NCBI GenBank assembly: GCA_024742665.1 | Contig: JANSYA010000002.1 | Location: 723,112 to 787,111 of the forward strand | Reading direction: 5' to 3' | Length of the DNA stretch: 64,000 nt | Source: a bacterium | Lineage (GTDB): Bacteria; Spirochaetota; Leptospiria; Leptospirales; Leptonemataceae | Shown here: piece after piece, positions 27,262-36,543 of the stretch | How positions within the stretch are numbered: position 1 is the stretch's first letter | Layout of the letters: every line of letters starts with the position of its first letter | The notes under the pieces: generated by a model | The model's database searches: none | What the model saw: only the letters and a program-made list of their open reading frames with translations | What the model was told of the DNA's origin: nothing | Position numbers and translations under genes: made by a program

Positions 27262-28955
27262 GTGGATTCCAGGTGTTTGTGCACGGACGAGATAACTACC
27301 GATCCTTCGCCGACCGCCGAAGCGACGCGCTTTACGGATCCGGAACGCAGATCGCCAACGGCGTATACGCCGGGCAGCGTCGTCGCATAGCTATCCAGGT
27401 CCGGGCGAGCGTCGCGGCCGGTGAGTACGAAACCGTTGTCGTCGAGGGCGATCTGTCCGCCCAGCCAGTCGGTGTTCGGCGCGGCGCCGATCATAATGAA
27501 TAAGGCTGCGGAAGCGATGCGGCTTTCTTTGCCGCTGTTGCGATCGCGCAGGGTGATCTCCTTCAGAGAATCACCGACATCGCCTGAGTCGCTTGAGTCG
27601 CCGCCGCCGAGGCGCGCCACTTCGGTGTGAGTCCACAGCTTGATCCGGTCATCGTTTTCAATGCGCGTTGATAGGTACGACGACATCGTGGCCGCCAGGC
27701 CCTCGCCGCGCACGACGATGTGCGTGCAGGTAGCATAGCGCGAAAGAAACATCGCGGCCTGACCGGCGGAGTTGCCGCCGCCTACGATAACCACTTCGGT
27801 GTCGCGACAGAAGCGCGCTTCGATTTCGGTCGCGGCGTAATACACTCCGCGGCCTTCGAATTCGGCGAGGCGATCCAGCGGGAGCCGCCGGTACTGCACG
27901 CCGTTGGCCAGGACCAGGCTTCTGCTTTTGAGAACAGTGTCGTCGTCCAGGCCGACGTGAAAGGAATCGCTATCGTCGTGACAGTTCAGACTCGTGGCGC
28001 GACGGGGCGCGACAAAACGCGCTCCGAATTTTATGGCCTGGATCTGGCCCCGGTAGGCGAGCTCGGTTCCGGAGACGCCCTGGGGGAAACCGAGATAGTT
28101 TTCGATGCGCGACGAAGTCCCCGCCTGCCCTCCGATCGCCGTATCTTCGACCACGACCACCGACAGACCCTCCGATGCCGCATAGACTGCGGCCGCGAGT
28201 CCGGCGGGGCCGGCGCCGACAATCAGCACGTCGAAGACTTTGCCGGTCGCGTCGGCCGCCAGATCCAGGCCGATCGCCCGGGCGAGGTCGCGGGTCGAGG
28301 GGGAAGCGAGCACGGCGGAGCGCCCGGTGACGACGGCGGTTCCCGTCGCGGGCAGATCGCAGGTTGCCGCGAGCGCCGCGACTCCGGCCGCATCGGCGCG
28401 GTCCAGCCAGCGATGGGGGATCCGGTTGCGGCCGACGAACTGGCGCAGGCGGCGCGCGTCGGGATCGCCTTCGTCGCCTACGATCACCAGACCGCCTTCG
28501 CCCCACTCGATCAGGACGCGTCGTCGCGCGGCGAAAGCGCTCACGACGGCGTCGCCGACCTCGGGAACGGTGGCCACGAGTTCGCGCAGGGCGTCGGGCT
28601 GGACTTCAATGATCGAACCGGCGGCGCTGACGACGCCCGCGAAAAAAGTGCGCTGGCCCATCAGCATGCCGATCTCGCCGACGAAGTCCCCCGCGTCGAC
28701 CTGCGAGACGACCTGGTCGTTAGCGCGATCGACGATCGAGACCGCGCCGCGTTCGATGTAGGCCAGGGGATAGGAATCCTGATCGACTTCGAAGAGCACG
28801 TCGCCGACTTCCACCGCTCGCGTGACGCCCGCGGCGCGCAGTCGTTCGACTGCGGCCGGTTCCAGGTCTGGCCAGGCTTCGACTTCCAGACGGCTTTTCG
28901 GATTCGAAGAGTGGCGAACCGGGCCCGCCGTTGATTTATCATCAGCTGCCTTCAT
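27258..28955 (-). CDS. Cyclic-nucleotide-binding domain fused to thioredoxin-reductase-like flavoprotein
   Basis: 565 residues in three parts. Residues about 25-140 are a cNMP-binding domain whose phosphate cassette reads GDFVGEIGML-x-GQRT (G93, E94, R102). Residues about 150-225 resemble a thioredoxin-like module without a CxxC. Residues 240-565 are a TrxB-type flavoprotein with FAD motif VGAGPAGLAAA, NADPH motif VGGGNSAGQAA and the closing GVYAVGDLRSGSVKR. The redox-active CxxC of real thioredoxin reductase is replaced (GVYYAATEIEARFC), so a disulfide reductase role is doubtful. It probably moves electrons to another acceptor under cyclic-nucleotide control. Confidence 0.88.
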   Translation of the reverse strand: MKAADDKSTAGPVRHSSNPKSRLEVEAWPDLEPAAVERLRAAGVTRAVEVGDVLFEVDQDSYPLAYIERGAVSIVDRANDQVVSQVDAGDFVGEIGMLMGQRTFFAGVVSAAGSIIEVQPDALRELVATVPEVGDAVVSAFAARRRVLIEWGEGGLVIVGDEGDPDARRLRQFVGRNRIPHRWLDRADAAGVAALAATCDLPATGTAVVTGRSAVLASPSTRDLARAIGLDLAADATGKVFDVLIVGAGPAGLAAAVYAASEGLSVVVVEDTAIGGQAGTSSRIENYLGFPQGVSGTELAYRGQIQAIKFGARFVAPRRATSLNCHDDSDSFHVGLDDDTVLKSRSLVLANGVQYRRLPLDRLAEFEGRGVYYAATEIEARFCRDTEVVIVGGGNSAGQAAMFLSRYATCTHIVVRGEGLAATMSSYLSTRIENDDRIKLWTHTEVARLGGGDSSDSGDVGDSLKEITLRDRNSGKESRIASAALFIMIGAAPNTDWLGGQIALDDNGFVLTGRDARPDLDSYATTLPGVYAVGDLRSGSVKRVASAVGEGSVVISSVHKHLEST

Positions 28956-28997
28956 TTCGCATTCCTCCGCCGTCTTTCATAGAATGCCGCTCTCTCT

Positions 28998-29013
28998 TGC
29001 GAAATATTTCGCA
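28998..29013. promoter_or_regulatory. Perfect 16-bp palindrome upstream of the CNB-reductase operon
   Basis: TGCGAAATATTTCGCA is perfectly self-complementary and sits 43 bases upstream of the start codon of the 27258-28955 gene, in a 182-base gap. Position and symmetry fit an operator for a dimeric regulator, overlapping or following the promoter of the operon that includes the 7TM-AraC gene. I do not recognise it as a known consensus. AraC-type factors normally prefer direct repeats, so a different regulator may bind here. Confidence 0.5.
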
Positions 29014-29137
29014 GGAGTCGCGTGCGATCCGGTGGTCTGTCATGAGTTGATGCATCACGTTCATTGTAAGCTTCGTGCCACAGGCAGCGGTCGCGCGTAT
29101 TCTTCTTTGCCCATTCAGATACAAAGCGGCGACTGGC

Positions 29138-31480
29138 TCAGTGCAGGCGGATCGTCAGCAGGAAAGCACCACCCAGGATCAACGCGGCCACGCTAAAGCG
29201 CAACAGGCCTGCGCCGGGACCGTCGGCGGTCTGAAAGCGATCCCACCAACCCAGGCGTTTCTGGAGCGGGCGTTCGTTCCCCGGCAGGAGCGTCGGATAA
29301 TCGTTCGGCATTTCGGAGGGGCCGGGAGCCTGCGGCGCCTGCCCGGCGCCTTTCGCGGCAAATTCCGCGACGCGGGCCTCGACTTCCAGCAGTTCGTCTG
29401 TCGCCGCCGAATCCAGCGCATCCAGAGCGCCCAGGATATGTTCGATCCAGCTATCGACGACGCCGATCCAATCATCAATATTTTCTTGTGACGGTGGATC
29501 CAGGCGAAAAGAGCCGAGGGCCTGTTCCCAGGATTCGATACCAAGGCGTTCGCGCAGGACATCGTCAAGCAGAACTCGCTTCGCACGGATAGACACCGCT
29601 TCGAGCGTCCAGTAAACACCGCGGGCCGCGTCAATCAGGCGCTTTAGTTCCGAAGAGCTCACGTGACCGTCGGCGGTTACGACTGCGAAGACGTTGATGA
29701 ATGCGTTTTGAGCGTCCCGGATCCCGGCCGCCTGATGATCGGCGTAATGAACGACTCCCAGCAATCCCGTCAGATATTCTTCCCATCCATTTCCCACTCG
29801 CGCCGCTGCCTGACGATGCGCTGTTCGGCAGCGGCGATCGTGAGCGAAGACCGCTTCCTGCACTTCCCCCAGCTCGGCCTTCACTCCGGCATGGAGCTCC
29901 GGCAAATCTTTGCGGGCCACTTCCGAGCCGCGAAAGCGCAGAACGCCGTCCGGCGCAGTATAGGTGCGATCGATGAGCGCCTGCAATAGATCCCGCTCGC
30001 GCTCCAGGCGACGCATTTGTTCGATTTGATCGCCGAGGGACTCCGGATAGAGCTGCTCCATTGCATCGCTGATAGCTTCCGAATCTTTCTCATACAGCAT
30101 ATGCGGTTGTTCCGCATGACGCACAAAGCTTCGGCCAAGATAGGCGCCGCGGTACCGGCTGTTCATGTAGGCGCGCGCGAACTGTCGATCCAGCTGCGTG
30201 AGGGTCTCGTCGATGGCCGGAGTCTCCAGCTCTCCGGAGCGCTCCAGCCCCGCCTTCATCCGCTCCACCAGGATCTTGCTCATTCGCGCGCGCTGCTTCT
30301 CTGGTTCGGCGAAGACCAGCCAGCCTTCGCGCTCATCGAAATCGACGGAAACAAAAGTACTTTTCGCATTCTCTTCGCGTTCATGATTATATGGATGCGT
30401 CGCCCACATCCGCGGCGGCTGCGCCAGCTCCGCCGTAAAGACGCGGTGATCCTGACGATCGCCTCTGGCTTCCGGCACGCGTCCATAATCAGGGTCGTTC
30501 AGGATCCCGCGCATGCGATCGAGAATTCGAAGCTGCACCGTGAATACATCCTGAACTGCGCGACCGGATTGAACCTCACCCGCCACGAAACTCTGCGCTC
30601 GATCCCACGCGTCGTCCGCAGCCTGTAGTTTATGCAGAGCATGAATTAAGGCTTCGCTGCCCGTTACCGAAACGGAAACTCTGTCCGCCTGAAACTCCAT
30701 TTCCCGCGATAACGCGCGCTGAGCTATCAGCACGAGATCGAAGACGCTTTCCAGAGCCGAGCGCAGAGACCACACGATCAAACGCAGCAACCAACCGATC
30801 CAGGCGACTCGCAGATCCACTCCCGAAATAAAGCGCAGGATTTCATCCAGAGCGTCCCGCCGCGCGATAATATGCGCCGCGATCTGCTGCGCGATGTAGA
30901 CCCAGTTACCCAGAGCCATAGAGCGCTGGGCGAAATGACCGAATTCATGCGCCAGTACGGCTTTGAATTCGCTCAGGGTCAGCACGTTGATCAGACCGAG
31001 ACCGACGTCCAGGTTCTTGCGCGACGGCAGTATAAAATTCAAGAAGGTCAGATCATAGAATACCGCGGCGTTTACGGTGGGCGAAAGGAAGACGCGGTGC
31101 GGCCTGGGAGCGCCGGTTTCATCCGCCAGGCGATGCAGAAATTCGAAGAGCTGCGGCTCGTCCTCCGGCTTCACCTCAAACTCCTGCTCAACCTCGCCTT
31201 TCTTTACAAAGAAGAGCGCCTTCAAAAGAAACACGGTCAGAAAGGTCGAGCCAACGCTGATTCCGATACTGGCCAGATTCATGGCCTCACGAGGAGCGGT
31301 AAAGCCGAGGTACGCCGAATATGCAAACCAGCCCGTAAGGCCGAGATATACCGCGACGAAACCGAAGAGTCCGAAGACGGCCAGCCACACATTGCGTCGC
31401 TGCGCCCCGGTCGGTTTGGTCAAATCCTCAGGCACACCGACGGGACTCAGGGGGTAGACAGACTCAACCATAGGGCCCAC
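29138..31480 (-). CDS. Large membrane-bound M48-family zinc metallopeptidase
   Basis: 780 residues. Two transmembrane segments near 31-60 and 66-92, then a peptidase domain with the zinc motif H178-E179-F-G-H182 (LAHEFGHFAQ). The third ligand is the glutamate in EMEFQADR near 264, so all three zinc ligands and the catalytic Glu are present. A further region of about 450 residues, mostly charged and helical, follows, and one last hydrophobic helix lies at about 760-778. It is much longer than HtpX (about 290 residues). Membrane-protein quality control is the usual role of the family. ATG 31471 is an alternative start. Confidence 0.87.
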   Translation of the reverse strand: MGPMVESVYPLSPVGVPEDLTKPTGAQRRNVWLAVFGLFGFVAVYLGLTGWFAYSAYLGFTAPREAMNLASIGISVGSTFLTVFLLKALFFVKKGEVEQEFEVKPEDEPQLFEFLHRLADETGAPRPHRVFLSPTVNAAVFYDLTFLNFILPSRKNLDVGLGLINVLTLSEFKAVLAHEFGHFAQRSMALGNWVYIAQQIAAHIIARRDALDEILRFISGVDLRVAWIGWLLRLIVWSLRSALESVFDLVLIAQRALSREMEFQADRVSVSVTGSEALIHALHKLQAADDAWDRAQSFVAGEVQSGRAVQDVFTVQLRILDRMRGILNDPDYGRVPEARGDRQDHRVFTAELAQPPRMWATHPYNHEREENAKSTFVSVDFDEREGWLVFAEPEKQRARMSKILVERMKAGLERSGELETPAIDETLTQLDRQFARAYMNSRYRGAYLGRSFVRHAEQPHMLYEKDSEAISDAMEQLYPESLGDQIEQMRRLERERDLLQALIDRTYTAPDGVLRFRGSEVARKDLPELHAGVKAELGEVQEAVFAHDRRCRTAHRQAAARVGNGWEEYLTGLLGVVHYADHQAAGIRDAQNAFINVFAVVTADGHVSSSELKRLIDAARGVYWTLEAVSIRAKRVLLDDVLRERLGIESWEQALGSFRLDPPSQENIDDWIGVVDSWIEHILGALDALDSAATDELLEVEARVAEFAAKGAGQAPQAPGPSEMPNDYPTLLPGNERPLQKRLGWWDRFQTADGPGAGLLRFSVAALILGGAFLLTIRLH

Positions 31481-31561
31481 GGATTAAAGCTAATCAAAAA
31501 CCGGTCAAGCTGCTTTTCACTCTGTGTGCACGCTGAGAGTCGCATTCAGGCGCCCGATCTT

Positions 31562-32620
31562 TCAGCTTTCCAGGATCGCACCGTCCATTGTATCGATTAC
31601 CCGGGTCCCAAACCACTCAATCAATTTCGCATATTCTTCTTTCACAAGATACTCGTGCGCGATATTTCGTACTGGATAGTAGCCGTTCTCAAGGATCGTA
31701 TCGTCCGTAAGGCAATCGATTAAGAACTGAGCGAATTTTTTGGCGCGATAGATTTCGTAGCATTCAACGATTCCGTATTTTAATTCCCAGTCGTTCGCCT
31801 CTTGAAACAATTTCAGGAGTCCGTCTGCTCCTGCCGTATGTTTGCACAGAGCGACCCTGAGGCCCGGCAGATTTTCCTTATATAATTTGCCTGAAGATTC
31901 CAGTTCGCGGAGGCAATCGACCGCTGCCGGCAGATCCATTCGCTGCAGGTAAGCGATCGCGCTGCTCTGGATCGCCTGGTTCGCGGCTGGCCAGGATTCT
32001 TCCACGGGAAATTCGGGATACAGGTATGCGCTGATTATCGAGAGAAACGAAACGTTTCGCTGGTAGCCCAGACATTCAATGATTCTATCCAGATGCGCTT
32101 CGTGATCGGGATACTCAAGGCATCGCACAAGATAGTCGGAGATAGATTCGTGTTTTACCCGGTCCGATAAACAGATATGATTCCAGCTGAACCGAGACAG
32201 GGCTTCGAATTCCTCGAAAACGGAATCCGGGCTCAAAATCTGGCGGATGAATAAATCGATCAGCCCGCGATTCGTATTGCAGTGCGGCTCTCCGATTGCA
32301 TCGACTTCATACATGCAGTCAATGAACAGCGTGCCGAATACCGGATCCCGTTTTTGAATTTCTCGCAGGAGAATTTTGTGATCGCGCAGACAGCGGCAGT
32401 AGAAGTCGCGCGAGTATCCAACAATGTGATGATAGGATATTGATCCCGAGTCGACTTCCGTTAGTAAAAACTCGATATAGCGCGCGAAGCTCCGCTGTAC
32501 GTCCCCCTCGGCCGCGATCCACTCTGCGGCTCTGTACGTGTCTGGCAGGCCTCTGGGCCGGTAGTATTCAATGTCGCCAGAATAGTACTGGATTAAAAAT
32601 TCTTTGATCTGCTGATTCAT
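31562..32620 (-). CDS. Soluble helical (HEAT-like) protein, unknown function
   Basis: 352 residues from ATG 32620; the frame is open to 32653 but the shorter start begins the regular protein. Acidic, no signal sequence, rich in Leu/Tyr/Trp with repeated helix pairs of about 35-40 residues, as in HEAT-type scaffolds (for example around FAQFLIDCLTDDTILENGYYPVR). No enzyme motif. It precedes the M48 gene on the same strand with 82 bases between. Function unknown. Confidence 0.72.
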   Translation of the reverse strand: MNQQIKEFLIQYYSGDIEYYRPRGLPDTYRAAEWIAAEGDVQRSFARYIEFLLTEVDSGSISYHHIVGYSRDFYCRCLRDHKILLREIQKRDPVFGTLFIDCMYEVDAIGEPHCNTNRGLIDLFIRQILSPDSVFEEFEALSRFSWNHICLSDRVKHESISDYLVRCLEYPDHEAHLDRIIECLGYQRNVSFLSIISAYLYPEFPVEESWPAANQAIQSSAIAYLQRMDLPAAVDCLRELESSGKLYKENLPGLRVALCKHTAGADGLLKLFQEANDWELKYGIVECYEIYRAKKFAQFLIDCLTDDTILENGYYPVRNIAHEYLVKEEYAKLIEWFGTRVIDTMDGAILES

Positions 32621-32659
32621 GGCTCTGTTGAAAAGATTCGCAGGCCAGTGCAATCTGCC

Positions 32660-32904
32660 GGCGTAAAAAAGAACAGCGGCATCACGACATTATCCGACGA
32701 ATTCAGTCACGGCGTAAAGCACAGACACAGCAACTGCCCATTCGTATTGCAGAAACTTCCAAAGCCCGCCTGGATCCACTGCGTATCGGTTCGAGTATCA
32801 TCGCCAAGGCCAGGACTATTCCCGAAGGTGCCATCCGTTCCATTCACGCAGTTCGCGGGCGAGATCGATCCGCCCGTTAACGAAAAGCTCCACCAGTCGT
32901 TCAC
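32660..32904 (-). pseudogene. Decayed 3' end of a YceK-like lipoprotein gene
   Basis: Read on the reverse strand, an open stretch ends LLCLCFTP at a stop (32707) and the same frame continues SSDNVVMPLFFF to about 32660. This matches the end of the lipoprotein at 20339-21295 (IVLTPLAMVADIVATPLFFF). At DNA level GCGTAAAAAAGAACAGCGGC corresponds to ACGTAAAAAAAGAACAGCGGC there. The upstream part (TDTQWIQAGFG, GGSISPANCVNGTDG) has no intact start or signal peptide. The 370-base gap between 32620 and 32990 contains only this remnant and the TetR promoter region. Confidence 0.6.
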
Positions 32905-32989
32905 GCTCCCGGGGCACGCACCTGAAGACGCCTTGACAGAATCCAGCTTTTATTTTATAACGGCTGTCCGAAATAAATCGGCCCCGAAT

Positions 32990-33562
32990 ATGCCCAAAAT
33001 CGTCGACCATGCGCAGCAACGAATCCAGATCTTGAACGGATCCTTCGAGCTATTCGCCCGCCAGGGCTATTCGGCTCTGACCATGCGCCAGATCGCGACG
33101 GCGGTTGGGATTTCGACGGGGGCGCTGTATCACTATTTCCCCACGAAAGAGGGCATGTTCGAGGAGATGTTCGCCCACATGAGTCGCGCGGTCGTGGCGG
33201 AGGCGGTGGCCATGCTGCAGGGCGACGAAGACAGCGCCGATCGTCTGGCGGTGCTGATGCGCTACGTCCAGGCCAACGAGAGCCGGCTGCAGAGCATGCT
33301 GTTTTTGATTCTGGACTACTATCGCTATCAGAACCCGGACGACGCGACGGACTTCAGCCGCCAGATCGTGGGTTTCTTCCGCCAGATGCTCGCCGAGCAG
33401 ATTGGATTCGACGACCCCGATCGCGCGGCGGCGATTCTGAGTTCCATCCTGGGGATCCTGTTTCACCGGCTGCTGGATCCCGCCCACGATTTCGAACGGC
33501 TGCTGCGTTTTGCGCCAGGCGTTCCGGATGATAGCGCGTCGGACAGGCAGACGCACGCCTGA
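32990..33562 (+). CDS. TetR-family transcriptional regulator
   Basis: 190 residues from ATG 32990. The N-terminal helix-turn-helix is typical: ELFARQGYSALTMRQIATAVG, then ISTGALYHYFPTKEGMF at about 41-57. The C-terminal 120 residues are the helical ligand-binding and dimerisation part. It lies 27 bases ahead of the AlkB gene on the same strand and probably controls it, as TetR-type repressors often do in alkane operons. An upstream open extension (from 32648) overlaps the decayed gene and is not part of the protein. Confidence 0.87.
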   Translation: MPKIVDHAQQRIQILNGSFELFARQGYSALTMRQIATAVGISTGALYHYFPTKEGMFEEMFAHMSRAVVAEAVAMLQGDEDSADRLAVLMRYVQANESRLQSMLFLILDYYRYQNPDDATDFSRQIVGFFRQMLAEQIGFDDPDRAAAILSSILGILFHRLLDPAHDFERLLRFAPGVPDDSASDRQTHA

Positions 33563-33589
33563 GATTCAATTCGCCTGAGGAGTTTCGCA

Positions 33590-34804
33590 ATGTTTGAAAA
33601 TTTCGATTCCACCCTGATGATCAAGATCAAGAAATTCGGCTACCTGCTGGTGCTCGTCGCGCCGGCGGTGCAGGTGCTTTCGTGGTACCTGGCGATGCTG
33701 CGACCGGAGCAGTCGACGTTCTGGGCTTTCTTTCCCGTGATCTTCGTCTTCGGCCTTGTGCCTGTCGCGGATTATCTGATCGGCAAAGATCCGAGCAATC
33801 CGGACGAAGACGCCGACGTGCCCGCGTTAAACGCAGAGCGCATCTATCGCTGGTTTACGCTGGCGATGCTGCCGGTTTATCTGGCGTTCATCGCCTTCGC
33901 GGGCTGGGTCTTCGCCGGCGCGAATGGTTTCGCTGGATTCGGCGACATCGCAGGCGCAGGCGGTTTTCAAGGTTTCACGGCGATCGGACAGATCGGCTGG
34001 CTGCTTTCGACCGGCACGATGGGCGGCATCATCGCGATCAACGTGGGCCACGAATTGATTCACAAAGAGCCGCGTCTGGAAAACTGGGCCGGCGGTTTAT
34101 TGTACGCGAGCGTAAACTACGCAACGTTCAAAGTCGAACACATTCGCGGACATCACGTGCACGTATCGACGCCGGCGGACGCGTCTTCTTCGCGATACGA
34201 TCAGTCGCTGTACGCTTTCGTGCCCCAGGCCCTCGTGCGAAACTTTATGGCCGGCTGGCGTTTGCAAAAAGAATATCTCGCGCGCAAAGGCAAGTCGCTC
34301 CTGAGTTTCGAAAACGAATTGATCTGGTGGTACGCCTGTTCGATTGGATTCGGCGCGGGTTTTTACGCGGCCTTCGGTTGGATGGGCGTCGCATTCTATG
34401 TGGCCCAGGGATTCATCGCCGGCTTAACTTTAGAAATCATCAACTATATCGAACACTACGGCCTGCATCGCCGCCAGCTGGAAAACGGGCGCTACGAAAG
34501 CGTCACGCCGGCCCACTCCTGGAATAGCAACTATCTGCTGACGAATCTGTTTTTGTTTCAATTGCAGCGGCATTCGGATCACCACGCCTACGCCCGGCGA
34601 CGCTACCAGGTTTTGCGCCACTACGAAGACAGCCCCCAGCTGCCCGCGGGATATGCGACGATGTTCGTGCTGGCGTTTTTTCCGCCCCTCTGGAAGCGAG
34701 TGATGAATCCACGGGTCGAAGCGTATTACAAAGGCGAAACGGACCAGCTGTTTCGCAAAGGCCAGACCGTCCGGGCGACGGCGATTCCCGCGGCGGGACG
34801 TTAA
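33590..34804 (+). CDS. alkB: Alkane 1-monooxygenase (AlkB-type membrane di-iron hydroxylase)
   Basis: 404 residues with about six membrane helices and the complete histidine signature of AlkB: GHELIH near 153, HIRGHHVH near 183, the NYIEHYGLHRR box near 285, and LQRHSDHHAYARRRYQ near 325-340. These bind the di-iron centre that hydroxylates medium-chain n-alkanes at the terminal carbon. AGGAG lies upstream of the ATG. No rubredoxin or rubredoxin reductase gene is seen nearby, so electron donors must be encoded elsewhere. Regulated probably by the adjacent TetR protein. Confidence 0.93.
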   Translation: MFENFDSTLMIKIKKFGYLLVLVAPAVQVLSWYLAMLRPEQSTFWAFFPVIFVFGLVPVADYLIGKDPSNPDEDADVPALNAERIYRWFTLAMLPVYLAFIAFAGWVFAGANGFAGFGDIAGAGGFQGFTAIGQIGWLLSTGTMGGIIAINVGHELIHKEPRLENWAGGLLYASVNYATFKVEHIRGHHVHVSTPADASSSRYDQSLYAFVPQALVRNFMAGWRLQKEYLARKGKSLLSFENELIWWYACSIGFGAGFYAAFGWMGVAFYVAQGFIAGLTLEIINYIEHYGLHRRQLENGRYESVTPAHSWNSNYLLTNLFLFQLQRHSDHHAYARRRYQVLRHYEDSPQLPAGYATMFVLAFFPPLWKRVMNPRVEAYYKGETDQLFRKGQTVRATAIPAAGR

Positions 34805-35070
34805 TACGAAGGCATAAGCCCGGCGTCACGCAGACCGGCTTTCGGCAAACATCATCCGAACGCGAGCTTAGCAGTCTCCCCGTACGAAAACTGGCTCGCG
34901 CTTCGGCCGCCCCGGAAAGCCGAATCCCTGGAAGTACTTCGCCGGGTACTCGTACTGTATCCGGCCGTGAATTTTCAAAATCTGCGGACTTCGGCAATAA
35001 TGAATTGCCTGAATTCGCGACCGGCCCTCCTGATAGTCAAAAATATCAACGACAGTCAGGAGTTGTGATC

Positions 35071-35631
35071 ATGCCGCAGAAGTGGGTAGAGTTGTTTACG
35101 GGCCTCTCGAAAGGAGTCATTCCCTTCGACGGAGGCGGTTATATCATGAACGTGAACTTCAGCCAGGATTCCGAGTATACGATCTTCGAAGTCATCGGTT
35201 TCAAGAACGTGAAGAATATCTATCAGTCTGAAGATGCGGTCACCTTTCAATCGGACGGCTATAAGATTTTCCTGGTCTACGAGCCGCGTTCGTATACGAC
35301 GAAGTACATCGAGCCGTACCTGCGACCGGATCCCCAGCGCATTCCGTTGCGCTGGAACGAACTGCACATCATCGAACTGCCCAATCGCGACCGGATCTTC
35401 GTTTCGCGCGAGCCCTACGTCAGCCACGGCTCTTTTAACGTGGAGCAGCCGAGCTCCGGTAGCTTCGTTTATTTTCTGTACGACGGGCCGGAGATCGATC
35501 AGAACGCGCATGAATTTCTCGAAAAGATTTTGCGCAAAGACTTTCAGCTGAACAGGAAGATCATTGAAGAAGTCCAGGCTCTCTTCCAGGCGAACTTAAA
35601 GCACTTTCAAATGGAAGCCGAGCCGGCCTGA
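35071..35631 (+). CDS. Soluble protein of unknown function
   Basis: 186 residues from ATG 35071, with AGGAG nine bases upstream; the frame is open from 35005. No signal peptide or membrane segment. Rich in aromatic residues, with beta character in the first two thirds (for example YTIFEVIGFKNVKNIYQ and FVYFLYDGPEI) and a helical C-terminus (about 150-180). No family recognised. It stands alone between the AlkB gene and the reverse-strand GST gene; the 266 bases after AlkB show no gene. Confidence 0.75.
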   Translation: MPQKWVELFTGLSKGVIPFDGGGYIMNVNFSQDSEYTIFEVIGFKNVKNIYQSEDAVTFQSDGYKIFLVYEPRSYTTKYIEPYLRPDPQRIPLRWNELHIIELPNRDRIFVSREPYVSHGSFNVEQPSSGSFVYFLYDGPEIDQNAHEFLEKILRKDFQLNRKIIEEVQALFQANLKHFQMEAEPA

Positions 35632-35740
35632 GGTTCATGTGATGTCGCTTTCGCCAACAGGATAGAGTCGCCAGGCCCGATTGGAACTGCGAGCGGGGCC
35701 AACTCAGACCGCAGACACGCACTGCCTGCGTCGGCGTGCT

Positions 35741-36394
35741 TCAAGTTACTGGCGGGAAACGATCGCTTTCACGCTCTTCAATGGCCATCGCACGAACAAA
35801 AGCGTCGCGTTGTTTCAAGCGTGAAATATAAGCCTGAATCGGACCGTCGCCGGGGATGATTCCGATGATCTGTCCAAAGCGCAGAGCGGATCCCACAAGG
35901 ACATCGGCAGATGAAAAAGATTCTCCGAGCAGCCACGTGCTTTCGGCCAGAGCGTCCGTGAGGACTTGCAGCATCTGATCGAAAGAACCCCAGGCGGCGC
36001 TCTTCGCGGGAATCTCCCACTGGAATATTTTCTGAGCGAAGGCCGGCTCCATGATCGCGCTGGAAAAGAAGATCCACTTTAAGAAGGCGGGGCGCTGTGG
36101 ATCCTCGATCGAGGGCCCGAGTCCCGCACGGGGAAAAGAGTCGGCCAGGTGAATGAAGATCGCGCCCAGTTCCGATACGGGAAGCTTGCCGTGCACAATC
36201 AGTGGCACCTTGCCCATCGGATTGAGAGCCAGATAGTCGGCCTGTTTCTGTCTGGCCGTCTCGATATCGAAACTTTCCAGGCGATACTCTTCTCCGAGTT
36301 CTCCGAGTTCTTTAAGTTCTTCGAGCAGCCACAGCGCGGCGAAGGATCGCGTGCGCGGCGCGTAATAGAGGGTCAGTGTTGCGTTGGTTGACAT
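35741..36394 (-). CDS. Glutathione S-transferase-like protein
   Basis: 217 residues from ATG 36394. The N-terminal thioredoxin-like half has LYYAPRTRSFAALWLLEEL, then NPMGKVPLIVHG with the cis-proline, and the SELGAIFIHLAD helix in which S and E usually bind the glutathione gamma-glutamyl group. The all-helical C-terminal half ends with the GESFSSADVLVGSAL N-capping motif. A Tyr or Ser in the first loop may activate glutathione. Role probably detoxification. Confidence 0.87.
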   Translation of the reverse strand: MSTNATLTLYYAPRTRSFAALWLLEELKELGELGEEYRLESFDIETARQKQADYLALNPMGKVPLIVHGKLPVSELGAIFIHLADSFPRAGLGPSIEDPQRPAFLKWIFFSSAIMEPAFAQKIFQWEIPAKSAAWGSFDQMLQVLTDALAESTWLLGESFSSADVLVGSALRFGQIIGIIPGDGPIQAYISRLKQRDAFVRAMAIEERESDRFPPVT

Positions 36395-36543
36395 GCCCAC
36401 AGTATCGCACGAGCGCGCGACATCTTCTGTCATATTTAGATCCTGGGTCCGAAGAATTCCGAAAAAAATCAGCGCGTGGGTTCGGCGGCCGAATCATGAC
36501 CGCCGCGCATTTCTTCGCCTTCCCCGCAGCCCACGCGGCGGAA

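Noticed and set aside
27720..28934. 404-codon forward frame opposite the CNB-reductase gene
   Set aside because: Antisense to a gene with all expected motifs; Asp/Gly/Arg-rich and without domain.
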